From an uncultured Muribaculaceae bacterium (lineage in GTDB: Bacteria > Bacteroidota > Bacteroidia > Bacteroidales > Muribaculaceae), in contig CAJOFH010000009.1 in NCBI GenBank assembly GCA_905233845.1, positions 1 to 64,000 on the forward strand: a stretch of DNA of 64,000 nt. The letters run 5' to 3'. The position numbers and the translations under genes were made by a program. Below are positions 18,027 to 27,100 of this stretch, piece after piece. The notes beneath the pieces were generated by a model. It saw only the letters and a program-made list of their open reading frames with translations, made no database searches and was not told the origin of the DNA. Numbering within the stretch: position 1 is the first letter of the stretch; each line of letters starts with the position of its first letter.

Positions 18027-18328
18027 GCAACAGACACCACATCACTTTAAATCATGGAAGATCTTGTGGAACTGCACTGAGCACTGACCATTAGTTTAAA
18101 AACAAAAAATAATTAGAAAAACAACTACTTTTTCATTGCGTTGTTTGTGGATTCTATTTGGTTTTTATTATACGCACTCAAGTCAGAATTTAGTCCCGAA
18201 GCACGCACTAAATATCTTTAAATCCTAAAAAAACTCTTCACATCAGCACATCATCTCGACTATCAACCCATTCATTCAAAATATTAATAAACTATTGTTT
18301 ATTAATTGTTATTTTTTGTGCTTTTATC

Positions 18329-18367
18329 AAAAAGAGAGAAATCATGCAGTTTGATTTCTCTCTTTTT
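18329..18367. terminator. Bidirectional terminator
   Basis: AAAAAGAGAGAAATCA tgcagtt TGATTTCTCTCTTTTT, perfect 16-bp stem. Confidence 0.85.
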
Positions 18368-18418
18368 CATTGATATGGAGAGATTTTTATGCGTATGAAT
18401 TCGCAAAAGAAGTTTTTT

Positions 18419-19210
18419 TTACTTAAACCAGAAACTTCCTATTTCAGTAATCTTCTCGGGCATGGGCTTGCGTAGCTTGGAGAACTCATTCTTGTTCATT
18501 GGAGTCAAAGTAGCGCCACCCATTGTTGCAGCCTTCTTTAACAATGATGGTGCAGAACTTGATGTAGCACTCGATGCATCAACATAGACAACTAGGTAAA
18601 TTGACATTGAGTTTATTGTTCCAGAACTAAGCGCTACCCCTGTTTCTAAATCAGGAGAAATATAGTAATAACCTTCATCGTCATATCCAAGATAAACATA
18701 TCTTTCATCTAAGAATGACAGAAGCTCATCATCATCAACATCGGAAGTATCAAACACTACTGAAGACAAATATAACTTCCTGTTTTTAAAAATATAATAA
18801 GTACAGAATTCTTTATATTTAGAATCATAAAAAAGACTCTCTTCATCTTCATCTAAAATGGTATAACCACTCATGATTTTTTTCACTGCAGACTTACTTG
18901 CCCCCCAATCCACACATGGCTCCACATAGGTGTCGTAATAGCCTTTAACTCTCACCTTAAACGAGTCATAACCATTACTGATAATTGTTTCACCCACTCG
19001 CTCGGCAGTGACAACACCATTCTCCACACTAGCAATAAATTCGTTGTCAGAAGTCCAGCCTTCAGAGTCGCCAGGTATAACATAGGTTTTACCTACAAAA
19101 AGCGTTTGATCTGGAAAACTTGGTCCATCATCTCCACAAGAGACGAGCACAAAAATAAACACAGCCATCACAGAGATGACAGAAAGGATTGATAAATTTA
19201 CTCTTTTCAT
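18419..19210 (-). CDS. Putative lipoprotein with Ig-like (Big_2-type) segment
   Basis: MKRVNLSILSVISVMAVFIFVLVSCGDD lipobox; GWTSDNEFIASVENGVVTAERVGETIIS. Confidence 0.7.
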   Translation of the reverse strand: MKRVNLSILSVISVMAVFIFVLVSCGDDGPSFPDQTLFVGKTYVIPGDSEGWTSDNEFIASVENGVVTAERVGETIISNGYDSFKVRVKGYYDTYVEPCVDWGASKSAVKKIMSGYTILDEDEESLFYDSKYKEFCTYYIFKNRKLYLSSVVFDTSDVDDDELLSFLDERYVYLGYDDEGYYYISPDLETGVALSSGTINSMSIYLVVYVDASSATSSSAPSLLKKAATMGGATLTPMNKNEFSKLRKPMPEKITEIGSFWFK

Positions 19211-19783
19211 TTTTGTTTTGAAAATATTATCCCCTAATGGGAAAATCAAAAATTAAAAAAATGCACCAATTGTTGATTATTAGCAATTAAATAACTAAAA
19301 AATACTATTCTTAACTTGTTTGCAAAATTAACCATTATTTTTGTGGAGTGCAAACAAATCTATTAAAAAAAAGTAAGTGCAAGAAAAAAAACGCGGCTAT
19401 TGGATTTGATTAACATATTTTAACAGGTTATTGATGGGGTAATTGTTAATTTTTATTATTTTTGTAACCTCTGTCATAGCGATAATCTCAAATAACCACA
19501 AAACTATAGTTCTTCATAACCATCTCTCTCGCTTAAAACAATTTAAAACATCTACGCTCGTTTATTCAAGAATTATAACTATTTGAGGATATTTTCAACA
19601 TAAAGGCATATGATTATTGTTGAGCTAAATGACCGAGCAAATTTGGTTTTTCATTAATTATGTCAGATTTCAGTGGCTTATGTCACACCTGTGTGTCTAG
19701 GGCTGCTGCCACACAAATTTGATGTCATTTATATTTTTGTCCACGAAGTGTGGTCGCGGGCTTAACAAAAAAGTGTTTTTATT

Positions 19784-20206
19784 ATGAAAAAAGTATTTTT
19801 ACTAATGGCAGGCATCTTTTGTCTCGCACTTGCAAGCTGTAGTTCTTACCGTAGCACAGCGCCAATTATGGGCATCACCAACAACTCAATTGAGACATCA
19901 GCTGTGGCAAACATTGACTATTCAACCGCTAAACGTGTAGAAGGTTTTGCCGAAGAGACTGTTGTGTTGGGAATTTTCCATACTAGTAACACTGGCAACA
20001 AAGAACTTCGCAATAGCAATCGCTATGGTGGTCTTGGCAAAATGGAGCGTCGCGCACTTTACCAAGCAAAGAAGAATGGTGATGTAGACGTTATTCTTGA
20101 GCCTGAATTCGAGTATGAACACCACAACAACTTCTTCTCAACTAACACAAAAGTTTGGGTTCGTGGCTGGGGTGTAAAGATGCATGGTGTTAGCAACGGA
20201 CGTTAA
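19784..20206 (+). CDS. Putative lipoprotein
   Basis: MKKVFLLMAGIFCLALASCSSYRS lipobox. Confidence 0.75.
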   Translation: MKKVFLLMAGIFCLALASCSSYRSTAPIMGITNNSIETSAVANIDYSTAKRVEGFAEETVVLGIFHTSNTGNKELRNSNRYGGLGKMERRALYQAKKNGDVDVILEPEFEYEHHNNFFSTNTKVWVRGWGVKMHGVSNGR

Positions 20207-20235
20207 GCATTTATTTGATAGCAATTCAAAATTTA

Positions 20236-20272
20236 GCCCTGCACCGTAACCTCAAGTTGGTGCGGGGCTTAT
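20236..20272 (+). terminator. Rho-independent terminator
   Basis: GCCCTGCACC gtaacctcaagtt GGTGCGGGGC TTATTT. Confidence 0.8.
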
Positions 20273-20454
20273 TTATGCACTCAACTATGGATGAGAAAAT
20301 CTATAAAACCACATTATTATTCATCACGTATAAATCTAATGTAATAATCTTATACGAGCTATTCTTCTTTCATTTTTAATATCTTATTTCCTTTTCTCAA
20401 TGCAAATAACAGAAAAAAACAGTATTTTTGGAGATAGAGTGCAACATTTTGGTT

Positions 20455-20480
20455 GAGTTGTTGCGTCTAATGCATGAAAA
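20455..20480. repeat. 26-nt dispersed repeat, copy 2
   Basis: GAGTTGTTGCGTCTAATgCATGAAAA, immediately upstream of a TAATTTTG -7-like box. Confidence 0.8.
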
Positions 20481-20543
20481 ACGATTAATTTTGACGTGGA
20501 ATTCATGAATCCCCACATCGAGCAAACAAAAACATTATTAGAT

Positions 20544-21524
20544 ATGAAGAAGATTTTTATTACAGTGCTTGTGGCACTAACACTTGTAGCCACAGCCGAG
20601 GCAGGCCACAACAGACTTGCCGAGCCTAACAAGCCTGCCACTGAGCAGGTGACCGAAGACAACAGTCAGAAGTCGGATGTCAATGAGCAGAATTCAGACG
20701 AGAACACCAACTCCGCTGATCAGGACTCTGAAGACACCAAAGCCCTCGTCAAGATTGGCGAAAATGTGAGCATTGGCAAGAATGGCATCGTAGTAAAGAA
20801 GGATGGCAAGACTGTGAAGGTAAAAATGGATGACTTGGACCGTATCATCAGTAAGCACCTTGATGACACAGTGCTGAGCACCAGTGATCTCACTGTAGAT
20901 GCCGACAACTATGAAGGCATAAAAGTGGGTAGCGCAGAGTATAACCTCGCACAAGACGGTATGCGTCTGGCAAGCGAGATAACCATCGCTTTGTGCATAG
21001 CAGCAGTATTTATCGTGTTCTTCGCGCTACTGTTCTATTACATGCATCGCCGCCGCAAATATAAAACCGTTGACCGAGCTATTCAGGCTGGTTACCCCTT
21101 GCCCGATGAGTTCTTCGGCAAGCACACTCCACAAATACCTCAGCAGCCCGCCAACGTGTATGTGACCCAAGTGACGCCTCCTCCTGCCGATCCTAACGCG
21201 CCTCAAGGTGCTCAGCCAGCCACTGGCTACGGCTACACTAGCAGCAACCCGCTGAACAATATCACCGACTGGACACCATTTAAGAGCGGCATCAAGACCA
21301 CAGCGTGGGGAGTAGGACTTCTGTTCTTCTTCTGGATTCTAGGAGCCGAACCTATTGCAGCACTTATGCTGATAGTGATATTCATTGGACTGGGCAAGCT
21401 CTTCACAACCTATCAGGAGCAACAGAACCTAAAGAACTACTGGCAACAACAGCAGTGGACACAACAGGCCCAGCAAGCTCCACAGGCACCACAACAAGCC
21501 AACGACGTGCCCCCCAATGCCTGA
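20544..21524 (+). CDS. Membrane protein, DUF6249-like
   Basis: Signal peptide MKKIFITVLVALTLVATAEAG; FALLFYYMHRRRKYKTVDRAIQAGYPLPDEF; Gln/Pro-rich C-terminus. Confidence 0.65.
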   Translation: MKKIFITVLVALTLVATAEAGHNRLAEPNKPATEQVTEDNSQKSDVNEQNSDENTNSADQDSEDTKALVKIGENVSIGKNGIVVKKDGKTVKVKMDDLDRIISKHLDDTVLSTSDLTVDADNYEGIKVGSAEYNLAQDGMRLASEITIALCIAAVFIVFFALLFYYMHRRRKYKTVDRAIQAGYPLPDEFFGKHTPQIPQQPANVYVTQVTPPPADPNAPQGAQPATGYGYTSSNPLNNITDWTPFKSGIKTTAWGVGLLFFFWILGAEPIAALMLIVIFIGLGKLFTTYQEQQNLKNYWQQQQWTQQAQQAPQAPQQANDVPPNA

Positions 21525-21619
21525 AACCCCACAGAGTTTAATCAATGATGCGCCCTGCATAATCTAGATAGATCATCTAACACGTCTAGAACATCTAGTT
21601 AACTATAAACAAACATCCC

Positions 21620-22141
21620 GTGCTAACTAAAGTAGAAGAACTTAAGCTGATTTCTCGATGCGTGCTTGCCGACGACAGGCACGCATTTGGGACGCTTGTC
21701 GAAGCCTACCAGCCTCGTCTGCGGCGGTTCTTCTTGAACCTCACCCTTGGTGACGAATACCTGAGCGACGACTTGGCTCAAGAGACGTTTGTCAAGGCAT
21801 ACATCGAGATTCGCAGCTTCAGAGGGCTGTCAAGGTTTGGCACATGGCTCTTCCGCATTGGCTACAACGAGTTCTACAGCTACAAACGCAGCCAGCACGC
21901 CACCAGCGACCTTGAGAGCGCTCCTGAGCAGAGTTCGAGCCCTATCGACTCGAGCGAAATCTCGATGGACGTGAAAACTGCCATGGCGAGCCTTAGCGAG
22001 ATAGAACGTACAGTGGTGACTCTATTCTACATCGATGACCTGCCAGTGAAGCAAATTGCCACTATCACAGGGCTGAACCAGAGCACTTTGCGGTCGCATC
22101 TGCATCGTGCTAAAGAGAAAATGGCGAAGACACTTGGCTAG
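21620..22141 (+). CDS. RNA polymerase ECF-type sigma factor
   Basis: FLNLTLGDEYLSDDLAQETFVKAYIEIRSFRGLSRFGTWLFRIGYNEFYSY ... DDLPVKQIATITGLNQSTLRSHLHRAKEKM. Confidence 0.9.
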   Translation: MLTKVEELKLISRCVLADDRHAFGTLVEAYQPRLRRFFLNLTLGDEYLSDDLAQETFVKAYIEIRSFRGLSRFGTWLFRIGYNEFYSYKRSQHATSDLESAPEQSSSPIDSSEISMDVKTAMASLSEIERTVVTLFYIDDLPVKQIATITGLNQSTLRSHLHRAKEKMAKTLG

Positions 22142-22207
22142 TTCAGAGGGGAGAGTTGAGAGCCTAACCCTCAAACAATAAAAAAATCAACTAAAAACTA
22201 AGATATT

Positions 22208-22525
22208 ATGAGCAAACGAGATAAGAAAGATATTGAGTTGGGCAAGCTGTTGAAGCAGGAGTCCTATGATGCAGAACCAAACCAATGGTTCACGCATCGC
22301 GTACTGCACAAGCTGCCAGCTAAGAAGGACAAGACTGCGCTGCACATGGCTTGGTTCTTCTATATCGCCGCCGCGCTGTTGTGCATTGGCTACTGGATGT
22401 GGGTGCTGTTCTTCAACGACAACACTGTCATCACAGTGCGCGACATCCTCTACTTTGCCATTGCCGGCATCGTGACCCTCATGCTCACGTTCTCGCCCAT
22501 CGTCGCCCTCTTCCGCCGGGAGTAG
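22208..22525 (+). CDS. Small membrane protein downstream of the ECF sigma gene
   Basis: Cytosolic N-terminus (QWFTHRVLHKLPAKKDK) and two hydrophobic segments. Confidence 0.7.
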   Translation: MSKRDKKDIELGKLLKQESYDAEPNQWFTHRVLHKLPAKKDKTALHMAWFFYIAAALLCIGYWMWVLFFNDNTVITVRDILYFAIAGIVTLMLTFSPIVALFRRE

Positions 22526-22641
22526 AATGATTAAAGTAGGAAGGAGGAAGGAGGAAGAGGGAGCTAGCTCTTCCCTCTCCCCTCTCCCCTCTCTACTGAT
22601 TTGCGAGATTGGGGATAATTTGTTACTTTTGCAGTCGAGAT

Positions 22642-23349
22642 ATGGATATTACACTTAACAAATCACAGCAATCGCTAGTACTCGATATCACAAACGAGAG
22701 CATCAGTTACCTTATTTTTGGTAATGGCGAGAAGATGAATTCTGGCGTGATAAGGCTCGACACCAGTGCGGGCGACTACCGTCAAGAACTGGAGAATGCT
22801 ATCTATGACAACGGCTTCTTGCTAAACGACTATGCCAGCACCACCATCGCCGTGCATTCACAGCATTTTGCACTGATGCCTCAAGAGCTGGCCGATGCTG
22901 GTATGGCCGAAAAAGTGCTTTCTGCATCGTTCACGGCGCTTGACGGTGACTTGCTCACATGTCATATCGACGACACCGATGCCGCCATCGCCTGCGACAC
23001 GCCACGCGGCGTTGTGGGTTTCTTGCGTCGCACTTTCACTGGCGCGACCCTGCTGCATCATTTGGCACCGCTGTGCAGCTACTGCGCACGAGCCTACGCC
23101 GAGGAAACTGCCTGCCTACACATCAATCTCAACGAGCATGAGGCTCACATTGTGGTAATCGCCAACGGCAAGTTGCAGATGGCAAACACTTTCCAATATC
23201 GTGCCCTGGAAGACGTGGCATACTATGCCCTCAACATGTGGAAGACCTGTGGCCTCGACAGTCAGCGCGACAAGGTGCTGCTCACTGGCGACAACAAGCT
23301 GCGCACCGAGCTTGCCGAGCACCGAGGTGGTGCCAACTCAGGCTCTTAA
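22642..23349 (+). CDS. DUF3822 family protein
   Basis: MDITLNKSQQSLVLDITNESISYLIFGN; adjacent to rsmD as commonly found in Bacteroidetes. Confidence 0.75.
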   Translation: MDITLNKSQQSLVLDITNESISYLIFGNGEKMNSGVIRLDTSAGDYRQELENAIYDNGFLLNDYASTTIAVHSQHFALMPQELADAGMAEKVLSASFTALDGDLLTCHIDDTDAAIACDTPRGVVGFLRRTFTGATLLHHLAPLCSYCARAYAEETACLHINLNEHEAHIVVIANGKLQMANTFQYRALEDVAYYALNMWKTCGLDSQRDKVLLTGDNKLRTELAEHRGGANSGS

Positions 23350-23462
23350 GCTTGGTCGCAACGCCACCACCCTACCCTTCAACCTTTTGACGCTAGCACT
23401 TTATTAGTGGAGAGGGAAGAGTTCCATGAACTGTGAATTATGAACTACGAACTATTTTCAAT

Positions 23463-23996
23463 ATGAGAATAATTAGCGGGAAATATGGTAGGCGTCGTTT
23501 TGACGTGCCCAGGAACATCACCGCGCGTCCTACTACCGACATGGCACGCGAGAACCTATTTAACGTTCTTAATAACCTCATAGACTACGAGGCCACCACA
23601 GCACTTGACCTTTTCTCGGGGACTGGAGCCATCAGCTTCGAACTCCTGTCGCGTGGCTGCGCTAGTGTCACCAGCGTGGAAAAGGCCTCGACGCAGTACA
23701 ACTTCATCCGCAAGGTCAAAGAGCTGCTCAAGGAGGAGAACCTAATTCAGGTGAAGGGCGACGTTTTCAAGTTTATTGGTTCCTGCACGCGCAAGTTTGA
23801 CCTTATCTTTGCCGACCCACCCTACGACCTGCCTCAGTTACCACAACTACCCGAACTCATCCTCAACAGCCAGATGGTGCAGCCAGGCACTCTAGTGGTC
23901 ATCGAGCACTCTAAAGCCAACGACTTCAGCCACCTGCCACAATTCAAGCAAATGCGCGTCTACGGAAAAGTGCATTTCTCGTTTTTCGAGGTTTAA
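23463..23996 (+). CDS. rsmD: 16S rRNA (guanine966-N2)-methyltransferase RsmD
   Basis: MRIISGKYGRRRFDVPRNITARPTTDMARENLFNVL; LDLFSGTGAISFELLSRG; LIFADPPY. Confidence 0.93.
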   Translation: MRIISGKYGRRRFDVPRNITARPTTDMARENLFNVLNNLIDYEATTALDLFSGTGAISFELLSRGCASVTSVEKASTQYNFIRKVKELLKEENLIQVKGDVFKFIGSCTRKFDLIFADPPYDLPQLPQLPELILNSQMVQPGTLVVIEHSKANDFSHLPQFKQMRVYGKVHFSFFEV

Positions 23997-24040
23997 GACT
24001 ATAATATGTTGGCAACTCCACTACTCTCTATTAATGACAA

Positions 24041-24080
24041 AACAATGGTCGCACCCGATGTGGGCGCGACCATTTGTTAT
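24041..24080. terminator. Hairpin between convergent genes
   Basis: ATGGTCGC acccgatgtggGC GCGACCAT flanked by A- and T-rich sequence. Confidence 0.6.
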
Positions 24081-24133
24081 TGAGGTTGTAGTGCCTGTGG
24101 CAGTCGATTCACGAACCACCGCCTGAAGGGCTA

Positions 24134-27100
24134 CTACTTGAAGATTTTCTTCGATGTGGTCTTGCTGCCGTCGCTGTAGCGTGTCACAACGATGTTAACG
24201 CCTTGGAATGGCTTACTGCTTACCACACCAGCTGCGTTCACGTACTCTACGCCAACTACCTGGCGGTTGCCATCGGTGAAGACACCATTAATGCCAGTTA
24301 CAATATTATCGTCACCACTCAGGTTGGCTGGATAGATTACGAAGTTGTCGCTTGGAGTGCCGCCACCACGGATATCTGCCAACTTGGCTGGACGGCTAAC
24401 GATAGCCATGAAGCTATACATCTGGCCTTCTTGCAATGTGGGCATTCCATCTGTTGAGTTATAACTCCAGTCAACATGGAACGCACCCTGGATGCCAGTA
24501 TTGTCTGGTGTAACAAACATCTCACCGTTCCACATAGCATAGGTAATCTCGCAAACCTCCTGAACCTTAGGATTCATAAAGAAGTAAACAGTACCATTGC
24601 CGTCTATTGCACCAGTGCTCTCGGCAGTGAGGTTGAGGTTGCTCTCAATGAAGTTGGCTGCACAATACACATTTGGAGTGTAATCGGCAGAGCCATTGAA
24701 GGTGAGAGTGTAGTTGCCGTCAACTGGAAGCACCTCAATGGTGTAGTTGTTGTTGTCGATATATTTACCAGTGACAGTACCAGCTTTAATCTTCTTGCCT
24801 ACAGCTCCGCTGAGCAGCGTCAGAGTGTTGTTATTGTCAGCAGGGAACTTAAGAGCTACCCAGTTGCTCTGGTCCCAAGCACGGCCGCATTGGCCAGTAG
24901 TGCCAGTTAGATTAGCGTCGTTCATAAAGTCGATTTGACCATCCTTAATGAATGTCGAAACAATCGATGCATTGCCTTGGTCTTTACACCACAGCAAGCC
25001 ATTTTCAGCATCGGCATAAACTGCCACCAACTCATCGCTGATAACGTAAGAAGCTCCCTTAACGCCTTCGCTCTCAATTGTTGCAAGAGTTGCCTCAGAA
25101 GGAGCTGGCAGTGTAGTGAATTGTAGTGCTGGCGTAGGTGCCCAATCGCTAGTGCCAAGGCTATTTACACCCTGAACTTGAGTCTCATAGCTAGTTTCAG
25201 GTGTCAATCCCTCGATGGTGTAAGGACTGGTCACGTTATTGCAATAATTCCATCCCACTGGATTAGGAACAAGCACCTCAAAGTCATCGATGTTCAGGCG
25301 GAACATGTCGGTGACATTATAGTGGCGGATAGCAATGTAGCCAGTGCCACTGTAAGAGCTCAAGTTAGCGGTATATTCTTGCATATCGCCAGTAGCGGTG
25401 ATGTCGCTAGATAAAGCAGTGAAGCTGCTTACATTGGCAGGAATCTCATCACCCTGATAAACATAAACACGGAATTTCTCGGAAGCATAGCTTGGATCTT
25501 GACCGCAGTACCAGAACTTAACAGTGCCACCAAGTTTAACCTTTGGAGAAATTAACCAATTGTCAGGAGTAAGCGCACCTGAACTGATGTAACTTGCTGA
25601 AGTGAGCACACCAGTGCCACTATGCGAAGTGCCCTGGCCATAACCCCAATTATATCCGTCACCATCGGAATCTACTGTGGTAAATTCTTCAAACTGACTC
25701 TCATCCTCGAAGTCCCAAATGCGGTCAGTCTCGATTGGGTCAACCAGTAGACGCCAGCGCAGGTTCCAAGAGTCACTGTTCTTGCCAGGAGTCCAAGATA
25801 TGTCGGCAGTAGTAACACCTGGGTCGGCCTCTACATTTGTGGGCTTGCCAGGCAGCTCGGGCAGTGGAGTGCAGAACGCCAACTCCTCAAATATCGCGCG
25901 TGGACTACCAAGAACAATGAAATAAGCCTTATCGGGATTGAGCCCATCATATTCAAATGTGATTTCCTGATTTTGGTCTATACTATATGTACCATAGAGA
26001 TAATCATCAGCAATTTCGGTTACATTACCGTACTCGTCAAGGTACATCTCTTTTATCATTATGTAAGTGTAGTTAGTAGCTGTCGAAGTCGCAGTTGGCT
26101 TTAGGTTGTAAATCCTTGCTTTGAACTTCGTGCAGTTGCTGACACAGTAATATGTATAAGCAAAGTTTGTGTTGCTCGCGTTAGTCGTAGCGTTGCTTGT
26201 ACTTGAATGGCCAATACCTGCATAAGTCTGGCTGCTGAAATAATTGCTGCGACCCTTGAATGGAGACGAAGCGTTCCAAGTGCGGCTTATGAAATTGATA
26301 TTGTCATCATCAGCCTGGAATCCTGCCCAATACTGATTGTCATACATATACCCTAATGCAACCATTGATGGCGGTATAGTCAACCATGCCTCTTGATTGG
26401 CATTATCGCGGGTGAATTCATACACCTTAGTAATACCAACATCTGATAATGCATCTTGGCTCTGCCAGCCACTGACATCAAGAGTTGCATATTGTTGGAT
26501 GTCAAGATACTCCCATTGAGCCGAACCCTTCACGGCAACTTGAGCGTAGAGCGACACCTCTTTGGTAAGGTCGCCACTGGTGAGGGTAAGTGTTGCCTCA
26601 TATTCACCGGCCTCCTGTGGAGCATTTAATGTCACATTTACATCCACACCATCAATCATCACATCGTTATAGTCGAATGTATTCTCCTCCAAAGAGAACA
26701 AATCAGCATTGTCGCCTGTGATTGTTGCTGTAACATCTTCGGTAAGTTGAACGCCAGTGAGATTGACCGATTTGGTCATCACATCACCAGGGCCAGCAAG
26801 ATATCCAAGACCTGTCTTGTCGGTAACAATAGCTGGAAGTGGAGTCGAGAAGGCTATCGTGTAGAAATAAGCCATGTAACATGTTGCTTCCACTTTGTAA
26901 ACAGTACTTGGGCTAAGGTCAGACACCTCATAGTTAAATACGGTATTTCTTGTCGTAACGGTTGCACCTTCTCCTACCAATTCTCCTGTTGCATTATTAT
27001 AGACTTTCAGAGTAGCTGGTTTAGATGTGTGATTGGAATTGGTACCAGTATTAGTTTTACCATACAACTTAACTGCATTACAATTGGTGACATAGAACGT

